Assembly: GCA_942491575.1 (NCBI GenBank)
Contig: CALOBT010000031.1
Coordinates: 1,488,001-1,552,000, forward strand
Length of the DNA stretch: 64,000 nt
Source: CAZHNW01 sp942491575
GTDB taxonomy: Bacteria > Spirochaetota > UBA4802 > UBA5550
Reading direction: 5' to 3'
The position numbers and the translations under genes were made by a program. The notes under the pieces are model-generated. The model was given only the letters and a program-made list of their open reading frames with translations, did not search any database and was not told where the DNA came from. Shown piece after piece: positions 33,528-40,982 of this stretch (position 1 is the first letter of the stretch; each line of letters opens with the position of its first letter).

Positions 33528-34883
33528 TTATTTTTCAGTCTCATCTCGTGATGCGATATCATCAAGCATTGCCCGATGCATATCTGCGTTGATAGGATAA
33601 AAGAAAAGCAGGAGTATCGCAACTACAATAAAACCTATGGGCATCAGGGTCATGATGAATTTGATGCCCCTGAGGGTTTCCGGACTCTGTACCGTGTTGG
33701 CAACATAGCCGACCTTTTCCAGGGAAAAACCAGCAAGGAAACCGGCAAAGGCCTGCGCAAGTTTCAGACCGAAGATGAAGAAGCCGTAAAGAAATCCCTC
33801 CTGCTGTACCCCCGATTTCCATAATGAAAATTCCACCGTATCAGCAACCATTGCCCAGGGGAAAAGCATGTATGCAGACATGCCCGCACCTGATATGGCA
33901 AGAATGCTGATGAGCTGAACCATTGTGAGGTCATCTATAAGAAAAATTGCCACAAGGGTAGCCGTGAATATAGTAAGTCCCGTTATGAAGGCGATTTTTT
34001 TACTCGTCCTTTTGGATACATGCATCCAGAAGGGAAGAAACAGCAATGCAGTGACAAAGAAAACTCCCAGGGCCACAGATGTCATGTCTTCATTGTTGTA
34101 ATTGTATTTAAAGAAATAATTTACCATCATAATAATTGTATAGACAGCAGTTGCACTGATGACAAAAGCGAGAACCAGTAAAATAAAGGGGTAATTTTTC
34201 CCCATGGCTTTCATATTTGCAGATACATTTATTTGCTCATGTCTCTCTTCGACAACTCTTTCACGTACCATTTTGAAACTGATGAGTATAATAGCTGCGC
34301 CAACTAAACCGAAAATGACCGCCATGACCCTGTACCCTCCGGCACCTCCCCCGAAGAGTTTTACCACCGGTTTTGTCAGCACCGCCGCCATGAACATACC
34401 GATAATTCCACTGGACATGCGAAAGGTTGTCAGACTGGTCCGTTCATTTGCATCAGAAGTCATCGATGCGGTCAGTGCCGCGTAGGGTACATTGGTGAGT
34501 GCAAAAGCAGAATTAAATAAAAGAAAGGTCACCATGGCGTAAACGTACCGACTCGAGGCATCAAGTTCCGGGGCGGCGAAAATCATGTAGAAAATGGCGG
34601 CCGTTGGAATTGCTCCGAAGAGCATGTAGGGGCGCTTGCCTCCCCACCGGCTTCTGGTTCTGTCAACGGCTGCGCCGATAAAAGGATCGATTGCGGCGTT
34701 CCAGAGTTTTGAGACAAGGAAAATGGTCCCCGCCGCCATACCGCCGATTTGGAAAATATCCGTATAGAAATAGAGTAGGAAGACCGAGGTGGTGTTGATG
34801 AGCAGGTTAAAGGAGAAATCTCCTATTCCGTAACCGAATTTCATTTTAATGGGTATTTTATCACTAATTGCCGGGGTATTCAT
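33528..34883 (-). CDS. GPH-family MFS transporter, probably for a glycuronide
   Basis: Start set at ATG 34883 (MNTPAISDKIPIKMKFGYG), with AGGAG overlapping the stop of the preceding gene; a TTG nine codons upstream is less likely. The 451-residue product has 12 predicted helices and GPH motifs: AAIDPFIGAAVDRTRSRWGGKRPYMLFGA, PYAALTASM and MLFPWAMVADTVEFSLWKSG. Lying between an alpha/alpha-toroid protein and UxaE, it most likely imports a hexuronate or hexuronide with a cation. Start-to-stop spacing of 10-20 nt on both sides shows a tight operon. Confidence 0.87.
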   Translation of the reverse strand: MNTPAISDKIPIKMKFGYGIGDFSFNLLINTTSVFLLYFYTDIFQIGGMAAGTIFLVSKLWNAAIDPFIGAAVDRTRSRWGGKRPYMLFGAIPTAAIFYMIFAAPELDASSRYVYAMVTFLLFNSAFALTNVPYAALTASMTSDANERTSLTTFRMSSGIIGMFMAAVLTKPVVKLFGGGAGGYRVMAVIFGLVGAAIILISFKMVRERVVEERHEQINVSANMKAMGKNYPFILLVLAFVISATAVYTIIMMVNYFFKYNYNNEDMTSVALGVFFVTALLFLPFWMHVSKRTSKKIAFITGLTIFTATLVAIFLIDDLTMVQLISILAISGAGMSAYMLFPWAMVADTVEFSLWKSGVQQEGFLYGFFIFGLKLAQAFAGFLAGFSLEKVGYVANTVQSPETLRGIKFIMTLMPIGFIVVAILLLFFYPINADMHRAMLDDIASRDETEK

Positions 34884-34893
34884 TTTTTTCTCC

Positions 34894-35898
34894 TTATATG
34901 TAGCAGGCACTGTCCAGAGACTGGCGCCATGGTTTTTCTGTTACTATCAGTTCAGGATAGAATTTCTGGCATTCCGCGATGGCCGCAAGGGCTCCGGTTA
35001 AAATATGGCTGCTGGTATATTTTTTGAAAAGGAAGTCTTTATCGTTGAGTATCTTTTCAGCAGTCGCGAGGTACCTGATTACCGCCGCCTCTATGTCGCT
35101 GCTTCTGTAGCCACCTGCATTGCGTGAAGACCGGGTGAGGTTATAGATACCGTCAAGGTCTATACAGTATGTGACATCTCTGTCCCAGAGGCCGTTAACA
35201 TGCTGCAGGCGCAGGGTCTCATCAATTATTTTTTCGGGGTAGGGCCATTGTCGATTCATGTATTCGTAAACGTAATACATGTGAAAGGCTCCACCCATTT
35301 CATGCTTGGTGGGGCGCCCGATGATGCCGAGGCGGTGCACCAGACCGCGGCACCAGAAACCGGACACGGGATCCGCTGTTTTATCGAGCCAGTCAAAATA
35401 CCAGTTGAAGAACTCATCGGTCCCTTCTCCAAGCATGGCCAGGACAGCGGGTACTCCCGTAACAACATGAGAGCCGGGCCAGATGATGGACCAGTTTATC
35501 TTTTCAATCCACCGTTCCATTGATTTTACAGATGCAAGAATCGGTTCTTTCCATTTCATGGGGTGAAGGGGTTTTCGATCAATAAGCGCAAGGGCAGCAA
35601 CAGCATAGGCGGTGGTGTGCTCCCTGTGATGTATTGTGTAGCTTTTTTTATACCAGCCGGTTTTGGGGTCATGAAACCGGTTGATAACTTCCCCCCATTG
35701 ATCCTTTTCAGTTTCGGTAAGGTGAAGTATATCCATGATATAGCGGCTGATGAGGGTATCTGTTGTCCCGTAGCAGCTTGTGGGGCCGCCGATTTTATAG
35801 CTGAAGGCACCTGTCTCCGGTCCGGAGGCAAACTGTTTTTCCCACGCGGGGTATAATTTTTCCTGGAACAACCTGAAATCGAATCTATCCTGGGCCAT
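34894..35898 (-). CDS. Alpha/alpha-toroid protein of unknown activity in the uronate operon
   Basis: A 334-residue cytosolic protein, GGGAG six bases before ATG. It contains repeated segments with a Gly-aromatic turn followed by helices: DPKTGWYKKSYTIHHREHTT, then DPVSGFWCRGLVHRLG, and VNGLWDRDVTYCIDLDGIYNL near the C-terminus. Such spacing is typical of (alpha/alpha) toroids, a fold used by uronyl hydrolases, uronate lyases and terpene cyclases. I recognise no exact family. As first gene before a GPH transporter and UxaE it is best guessed to cleave or process an imported glycuronide. Conserved-looking His and Asp residues (HHREHTT, WDRD) are catalytic candidates. Confidence 0.65.
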   Translation of the reverse strand: MAQDRFDFRLFQEKLYPAWEKQFASGPETGAFSYKIGGPTSCYGTTDTLISRYIMDILHLTETEKDQWGEVINRFHDPKTGWYKKSYTIHHREHTTAYAVAALALIDRKPLHPMKWKEPILASVKSMERWIEKINWSIIWPGSHVVTGVPAVLAMLGEGTDEFFNWYFDWLDKTADPVSGFWCRGLVHRLGIIGRPTKHEMGGAFHMYYVYEYMNRQWPYPEKIIDETLRLQHVNGLWDRDVTYCIDLDGIYNLTRSSRNAGGYRSSDIEAAVIRYLATAEKILNDKDFLFKKYTSSHILTGALAAIAECQKFYPELIVTEKPWRQSLDSACYI

Positions 35899-35950
35899 AT
35901 TACGCTCCCTGAGAAGTCAATATATCCGGTTCAGCTTTAAATCTTTTTGC

Positions 35951-35972
35951 GAAATTTGCAAGCAAAAATTTC
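35951..35972. promoter_or_regulatory. LacI-type operator upstream of the uronate operon
   Basis: Outer arms GAAATTT (35951-35957) and AAATTTC (35966-35972) surround a central TTTGC-aa-GCAAA palindrome (35955-35966), the CG-centred form used by many LacI-family sugar repressors. It lies 53-74 bp before the first gene of the leftward operon. The regulator is not in the window. Confidence 0.5.
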
Positions 35973-36084
35973 AACATGCGAGAATTCTTCCCCTTTATCA
36001 AATTCTCAGTTTTTAAATTTTCTTTTCGGAGATTTTGAGTCAGTTTCATGAGAACTGCAAGAAATAAAATGTAATTGACCCCTT

Positions 36085-36096
36085 CTGATATATCAG
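36085..36096. promoter_or_regulatory. 12-bp perfect palindrome upstream of the MBL-fold gene
   Basis: CTGATATATCAG lies 27 bp before the ATG at 36123 and just after a TTGACC box (36075-36080). Possible operator; no regulator assigned. Confidence 0.35.
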
Positions 36097-36122
36097 GTAT
36101 TGGAGTTAAAGTGAGGTGTAAA

Positions 36123-36998
36123 ATGAAAAATCAGAAGTGCTATCATGAAAGTCTGATAACAGATTCTCTCGAGGGTGCCGTTACCGTAACCTGGCTTGGT
36201 ACCGCGGGATTTTTCATTTCAGACGGGAAGAGCAGTTTTTTTATCGATCCCTATGTTTCCCGGTATTCGATGTTATCGGTTGTAGGAGGTTTGAAACTCG
36301 CTTCTCAGAGTGACCTGGTTGCGGAATGGATAGACCGCTGCGGCGGTGGTGGTTCCTCGGCTGTTATTGTCAGTCACAGTCACTTTGATCATGCACTTGA
36401 TGCTTCTTCATTTGCGGCACAGACAGGTGCAAGCCTTGTCGGCTCCGAGAGTACCGCCTGGATCGGGAGGAGCGAGGGGCTTCAGGATGACCAGATACGC
36501 CTGGTCTCAGGGGGATCAAAGTTGAATATCGGTGATTTTACTATTAAATTCATCGAGAGCCGTCACGGTCCTGCACTTTTCGGAAGGATTCCCTATCCGG
36601 GAAGCATTGACACAACATTTAAGGTTCCCGCCCCGGCAAAGCGCTATCGCCTCGGTGAAACTTTTTCTCTCTATATCGAGCACCCTGCGGGGACAATGAT
36701 TCATCACGGCAGTGCCGGGAATCATGTCGGCATGTATGACGGACTCACCGCTGACATAATGTTTCTCGGCATCGGGGGCCGCGGCGATACCGCAGAGTAT
36801 ATCCGTGATGTCCCTGAAGTAGTTTCTCCCTCCCTGTTGATACCGATACATTTTGACAACATGTTTGTGCCCCTGAAGGGGAAAATGGGATTTATTCCCG
36901 GAATAAAACTCGATGAATTCCTGGAAACGGCAGGGAAGATGCTTCCTCAAACTGAAATCCGGACCCTTCCCATCGGTACACCCGTTGCAATATTTTAA
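36123..36998 (+). CDS. Metallo-beta-lactamase-fold hydrolase (UlaG/YtkL-like)
   Basis: ATG 36123 has GAGG six bases upstream; the frame is open further 5' without a start signal (291 residues). The fold is shown by VTWLGTAGFFIS, FIDPYVSR and the metal motif SHSHFDHALDA (HxHxDH), a later ESRHGP and a C-terminal LLIPIHFDNM His. At the position where family members usually have a bridging-Asp motif (GDT-like), the sequence reads IHHGSAGNHVGM, with no Asp, so the metal site may be altered. Lies convergent with the radical SAM gene. Substrate unknown. Confidence 0.75.
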   Translation: MKNQKCYHESLITDSLEGAVTVTWLGTAGFFISDGKSSFFIDPYVSRYSMLSVVGGLKLASQSDLVAEWIDRCGGGGSSAVIVSHSHFDHALDASSFAAQTGASLVGSESTAWIGRSEGLQDDQIRLVSGGSKLNIGDFTIKFIESRHGPALFGRIPYPGSIDTTFKVPAPAKRYRLGETFSLYIEHPAGTMIHHGSAGNHVGMYDGLTADIMFLGIGGRGDTAEYIRDVPEVVSPSLLIPIHFDNMFVPLKGKMGFIPGIKLDEFLETAGKMLPQTEIRTLPIGTPVAIF

Positions 36999-37009
36999 AG
37001 ATGAAGATA

Positions 37010-38032
37010 TTACTCCTTTCCTGAAACAATCACCGGTTTATCAGCGGTCCCTTCAACAATAGCTATCGAATTCAGGTTGAATCTATCTTCCAGGTAATTA
37101 ACGTTTTCCCGTTTCTGCCCGATATATTCCGGTACCTCCCGTGGGGGTACCATCACCTTCAGGTCTGGAGAGGGAGTTTTTTGCGAATAATCTTCGATGA
37201 GCGTTGCCAGTTCCCGGCGGCGGTAACGGGATTTAATCATAAAACCGAGAGAAGTATGATAGGGGCCTGCGGTGATTTTTATTTCCTGGTCCGGTGCGAG
37301 GGGATGGAGACCCATCCGAATTACGGGAATTGATTTTCTATGAAACAGGGCAAACTGGTCGGCTCCCCATTCAATGGCCTCTTCGAGGGTAAGGGGGGTA
37401 AATTTACCGCTTATCATCATCTCCTCGAGTTCGGTGCCCTTCAGAACAACCGTCGGATAGAGCCTCACCGCTGATGGAGAAAGGGCTGCAGCCCGGCCTG
37501 CGGACTGGAGTGAAATCTCCCTGGTGTCCCCGGGAAGACCGGGCATCAGTTGAATGACCAGATCGATACCAGCAGCCTGGATTTTTTCAGAAGCATGGGT
37601 GATGTCATGGGCTGTATGTCCCCGCCGCGAAAGTTCCAGTACCTCTTCGTCAAATGACTGGGCCCCCAGTTCTACCGTATCAACAGAGCATCTTTTCAGC
37701 AGGTCAATAATTACATCGTTAATGTAGTCGGGTCGGGTAGAGAGTCGAATTGCGTGGATGAGTTTTGTTTCCTTCAGTTTTTGTGCAGCCTCAAGGTAGC
37801 CCTGCTGCAGCTGAAGGGGAAGACCGGTAAAACTTCCCCCGAAGAAAGCGACTTCGATTCTTTCCACTGATGGGGAGAGGTCCTGCCTCCAGGCATCAAC
37901 CTTTGTGGCCATATCTTCCGGCTCGAGTATCAGAGCGGCTCCCGTGGTATGCCACTGCGCGCAGAACGCGCAGCGATGGGGACAACCCATGTGGGGAATG
38001 AAAAAGGGTATGGTGATCTGTTTTTTGGCCAT
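37010..38032 (-). CDS. Elp3-like radical SAM protein
   Basis: The start is uncertain: ATG 38032 (MAKKQITIPFFIPHMG) fits the family N-terminus; TTG 38062 adds ten residues inside a hairpin. The cluster motif is CPHRCAFC (Cx3Cx2C), followed by VAFFGGSFTGLP, RLSTRPDYI, VELGAQSFDEEVLELSRRGHTAHD and LMPGLPGD, all typical of the Elp3-type radical SAM group, here without an acetyltransferase domain (about 340 residues). Such proteins are commonly annotated as oxygen-independent coproporphyrinogen-oxidase-like or tRNA-related, but activity is unproven. It lies 55 nt downstream of the EEP gene on the same strand. Confidence 0.82.
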   Translation of the reverse strand: MAKKQITIPFFIPHMGCPHRCAFCAQWHTTGAALILEPEDMATKVDAWRQDLSPSVERIEVAFFGGSFTGLPLQLQQGYLEAAQKLKETKLIHAIRLSTRPDYINDVIIDLLKRCSVDTVELGAQSFDEEVLELSRRGHTAHDITHASEKIQAAGIDLVIQLMPGLPGDTREISLQSAGRAAALSPSAVRLYPTVVLKGTELEEMMISGKFTPLTLEEAIEWGADQFALFHRKSIPVIRMGLHPLAPDQEIKITAGPYHTSLGFMIKSRYRRRELATLIEDYSQKTPSPDLKVMVPPREVPEYIGQKRENVNYLEDRFNLNSIAIVEGTADKPVIVSGKE

Positions 38033-38038
38033 GAAATG

Positions 38039-38079
38039 CGGTTCCCCTGTTCTATGTGACAAACTTTTCAGGGGAACCG
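38039..38079 (-). promoter_or_regulatory. 11-bp GC-rich hairpin in front of the radical SAM start
   Basis: CGGTTCCCCTG and CAGGGGAACCG (38079-38069 and 38049-38039 on the minus strand) form a perfect stem with a 19-nt loop, ending six bases before ATG 38032. There is no U-run, so it is more likely a translational or processing element than a terminator. Confidence 0.5.
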
Positions 38080-38087
38080 GAGGGTGT

Positions 38088-40001
38088 CTAATCTTTTTTT
38101 AGACGGAACTTCATCAGGAGGGGCATATGGTCAGATGCCTTCGTCTCGTCAATGGTGAAATTTTCAAGAACCACGTCTTCGGTATAGTAGAAATAATCTA
38201 TATGACCGGGCTTCTCACCACGGCTTTCATGGAAGGTGTATTTCTTCTCCTGCCCGGTTTCCCGTGACGCCTCCCTGAGGCCCGAAGTATACATCGGTTT
38301 AAGCTCAGAGCTGTCCGGTTCCGCATTGAAGTCACCGCAGATTATAGAGCGGGGTTTCCCGTTCCATATGGCCAAAACTTCCTTTGCCTGGAGGGTGCGC
38401 ACCCGGTTATCAATCAGGAAATCGAGGTGTGTCACATAGATGTGCATGGGGGCCCCGGGGGTGCTGATTTCAGCCTCCAGCATTCCCCTTGTTTCGTAGA
38501 TGTTATTTTTAAATTTATGGTTCTGCCAGTTTTTAATGGGGTAGCGGGACAGAATTGCGTTGCCGTACTGCCCGTCATCATGGTTCGGTCCGTAGACAGT
38601 GTGGTACCTTAATTCTTCCCTGATGAGGGCCAGGCTGTCGATCAACCCCGTTACGATCTGGCCCCGGTTGACCTCCTGGAGACAGAGAATGTCGGGGTTG
38701 TGTGATTTTATGACTTCGGCAATACTTTCAAGGTCGACGCGGTAGTCGCAGTCAAAGGCCTGGTGGATGTTGTAGGTCATTATCTTCAGACTTCCCGGCG
38801 ACTTATCTGATACAGGCAACGGTTCTGAGTGTCTCAGGGGAAGTAAAAAAGAGAAGATAAGGGCAAGGAGAGCCGCCGCGGCGGGAAGTTTAAATCCGAT
38901 TCCCTCAATTACAGTTTCGCCGGCGGTTTCCTTTTTTTGCCGGAAAAAAATAATCACCTGTCCCAGAAAGAGAATGCCCGCAGCTACTGGGATAACTTCC
39001 CTCAATTTGAATTCACCGTAGAGGAAGATAAAGATTATCAGAACAAAAAACATCAGGAAAACCGAAAGGGCATTTTTACCGGTTTTTGAACCGGTGTTTT
39101 CCCCTGATGAGGGGATCCCGAAAATTGATACCAGGAGCAGCATGTGTGCAGCTGCTCCCGTTACAACCCAGAAAAGGGGCAAACTGGAGGAAAAGACGAT
39201 CATGGTCAGGGATGCCAGAAGAAGTCCCGAGGCCCCCAGGAGAATTTTATTAAGGGCAGCGCTTTTGGAGACCATCAGATATAATATCGGAGCCAGTGAG
39301 ATGGCGGTGATGCCCGTTGCGAGTATTCCTGAAATGCTGTCCGATACTCCGGCGGCGCCCCCAATGGCGGGCATATTATGATAAAGTGCCATGGAGAGGA
39401 AAAACCAGGGCCCCAGGAGAAACAGCCGTGAAGAGAGGCAGGTTCCGGATTGGGATGTATTTTCCCTATACCTGCGGTAAATTGCTGCTGAGAATAAAAG
39501 TGTAACGGCAATCATTAAAAGGGATATCGATAGGGAAAGGGTATCCCTCCGCCAGATCAGGTCATATCCTGTGAGCCAGGATCTTGTCATTACATCAAGC
39601 AGGGTTCCGGACGCGAGGGAAGCCCCCAGGAGGTATCTTCCATTCAGGCCATCCTCTTCATGCTGATACCATGAAACCAGCAGCCATAGCCAGGCTATTG
39701 TGCCGAGAGAAGCGGCAATAATCCTCAGCAGGGGAGAGGAAAAAATCTGAAAGAGTCCACGGCAGAGCCCAAGGATAAAGAAAGAAACCAGGAAAATTTT
39801 CCATGGTCCTGCTTTTTTCTGAAGGGGGATTACCAGAAAAACAAGGCAGAGAATTACCACGGCGGAACCCGCCAGGGCCTCCGGTCCGCCCACGTAGTAG
39901 TCGAGGTTCCAGATCATTACTCCGATAAAGGCATGGAGTATTTCAAGAAAGAGATAAGAACCGAGGGTTAGAAGGGAAAAAATCTGAATATTCTTCTTCA
40001 T
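38088..40001 (-). CDS. Membrane protein with C-terminal EEP phosphodiesterase domain (CWH43-like layout)
   Basis: A 637-residue protein. The first about 375 residues are at least a dozen hydrophobic helices with short loops. From about residue 400 there is a complete endonuclease/exonuclease/phosphatase domain: MTYNIHQ (Asn), CLQEVN (Glu), THLDF, CGDFNAEPDS (Asp, Asn), HIDYFYY and SDHMPLL (His). The same order of a polytopic membrane part followed by EEP is found in eukaryotic Cwh43/PGAP2-interacting proteins acting on lipid anchors, so a membrane-lipid or glycolipid substrate is plausible. A TTGACA/TATAGT promoter with an overlapping palindromic operator lies directly upstream. ATG follows a weak AAGGA. 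Confidence 0.8.
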   Translation of the reverse strand: MKKNIQIFSLLTLGSYLFLEILHAFIGVMIWNLDYYVGGPEALAGSAVVILCLVFLVIPLQKKAGPWKIFLVSFFILGLCRGLFQIFSSPLLRIIAASLGTIAWLWLLVSWYQHEEDGLNGRYLLGASLASGTLLDVMTRSWLTGYDLIWRRDTLSLSISLLMIAVTLLFSAAIYRRYRENTSQSGTCLSSRLFLLGPWFFLSMALYHNMPAIGGAAGVSDSISGILATGITAISLAPILYLMVSKSAALNKILLGASGLLLASLTMIVFSSSLPLFWVVTGAAAHMLLLVSIFGIPSSGENTGSKTGKNALSVFLMFFVLIIFIFLYGEFKLREVIPVAAGILFLGQVIIFFRQKKETAGETVIEGIGFKLPAAAALLALIFSFLLPLRHSEPLPVSDKSPGSLKIMTYNIHQAFDCDYRVDLESIAEVIKSHNPDILCLQEVNRGQIVTGLIDSLALIREELRYHTVYGPNHDDGQYGNAILSRYPIKNWQNHKFKNNIYETRGMLEAEISTPGAPMHIYVTHLDFLIDNRVRTLQAKEVLAIWNGKPRSIICGDFNAEPDSSELKPMYTSGLREASRETGQEKKYTFHESRGEKPGHIDYFYYTEDVVLENFTIDETKASDHMPLLMKFRLKKD

Positions 40002-40021
40002 TGTTTAATCCTTATGTGTGA

Positions 40022-40068
40022 TGAGTGACATGTCAGTCACTATAATTCATGGGATCATTACATGTCAA
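40022..40068 (-). promoter_or_regulatory. Promoter and 18-bp operator (copy B) of the EEP gene
   Basis: On the minus strand TTGACA (40068-40063) and TATAGT (40044-40039) are 18 bp apart. Immediately downstream of the -10, over the expected transcription start, lies TGAGTGACATGTCAGTCA (plus-strand reading, 40022-40039), which contains the perfect palindrome TGACATGTCA and matches copy A at 26839 in 16 of 18 positions. The placement is that of a repressor site. Confidence 0.65.
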
Positions 40069-40080
40069 AACATTTTTAAT

Positions 40081-40556
40081 TCCCAGCGCGCTGCGACGCC
40101 CCTTTCCTAAAGGGGGCTATGATATGAATGGATTGCTTATATATTAATCTAAATATCCTGATAAAATGTGGGTGTCTCAAAATAAAGTATTAATCAGCTC
40201 TTTTTATGTATAAGCTTTTTTGATACGTTGTGGCTGTCATGGATGACAGTGTGGATGAATAAAAGTTACAGGGCGGTGCGCAGGACGCCGGGCACGGAAG
40301 CCCCAGTGCCGCGATGCCATGGAAGGCAAAGAGCGGTAGCGCTCTCCCGCCCGTTCAGCCTCTCCGGCGATTGAACGCTGAGCAGGATGCTCGAGTGCCG
40401 GCGTGAAACACGATGTTTCAAAAAACGGCCGGTCGAGCGCCTTTTTGCCTCGTCGAAGCCTTTTGCGACTTCCTGTCGCGCTTCGACACTTGAACATAGT
40501 GTTCATCGTTTTGTGGCGAGACAAAAGAGGCCCCCGGAGGGAGGGATATGCATATA
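40081..40556. repeat. GC-rich region densely packed with short perfect hairpins
   Basis: Within this gene-free stretch I can read, in order: CAGCGCGCTG (40084-40093); CCCCTTT-cct-AAAGGGG (40099-40115); CTGTCAT-gg-ATGACAG (40234-40249); GGCAC..GTGCC (40291-40310); AGAGCG-gtag-CGCTCT (40330-40345); TGAAACA-cga-TGTTTCA (40404-40420); GTCGAAGC..GCTTCGAC (40452-40487) enclosing GCGAC-ttcct-GTCGC; TGAACA-tag-TGTTCA (40491-40505); TTTTGT-ggcgag-ACAAAA (40509-40526); ATATGCATAT (40546-40555). The part from about 40265 to 40545 is visibly richer in GC than its flanks. ORFs here lack start signals and family resemblance. It looks like a REP/MITE-like or structured-RNA element. Confidence 0.6.
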
Positions 40557-40711
40557 TGTATGAAAACCGGGTAATTAATAAAGGGAGTATCCCTTTTGGG
40601 CCAGCCCATGCCGAAGGCAGAGGGGATTATACTAAAAAAATTATTGACTATAATGCTGTCACCATTGATGTGGTACTATGTCGGAAAATTCTATTGCTGA
40701 CGAGGTGTAAC

Positions 40712-40972
40712 ATGCCAACATATGAATATATTTGTACTGAATGTGAACATAAATTTGATGTATTTCAATCAATGAATGATAGCCCCATTGAAAAATGCGA
40801 AAAATGCGATGGAAAGGTAAGAAAACTATTCGGCGGCGCCGGCATTATTTTCAAAGGTTCCGGCTTTTATGTCAATGATTACAAAAAGAATGAAAATAAA
40901 AAGGAATCAACCGTCGCCCCTGCATGTGCAGCGGGAGGCGGATGCAACGGTTGTCCCGCCGCAAACAACTAA
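40712..40972 (+). CDS. FmdB-type zinc-ribbon protein
   Basis: The true start is ATG 40712, six bases after GAGG, giving 86 residues; the longer open frame to 40403 runs through the palindrome-rich element and is not coding. MPTYEYICTECEHKFDVFQSMND, then EKCEKCDGKVRKLFGGAGIIFKGSGFY, is the CxxC...CxxC zinc ribbon of the FmdB regulatory-protein family. The tail ends in a Cys-rich CAAGGGCNGCPAANN segment. Exact role is unknown across bacteria; DNA-binding or metal-related roles have been proposed. Convergent with the 615-residue orphan, 10 nt apart. Confidence 0.88.
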   Translation: MPTYEYICTECEHKFDVFQSMNDSPIEKCEKCDGKVRKLFGGAGIIFKGSGFYVNDYKKNENKKESTVAPACAAGGGCNGCPAANN

Positions 40973-40982
40973 TTTTATTTTT

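Noticed and set aside
40237..40609. Short frames on both strands in the palindrome-rich element
   Set aside because: Composition follows the hairpins and there is no ribosome-binding site or family resemblance; the plus frame becomes coding only at ATG 40712.
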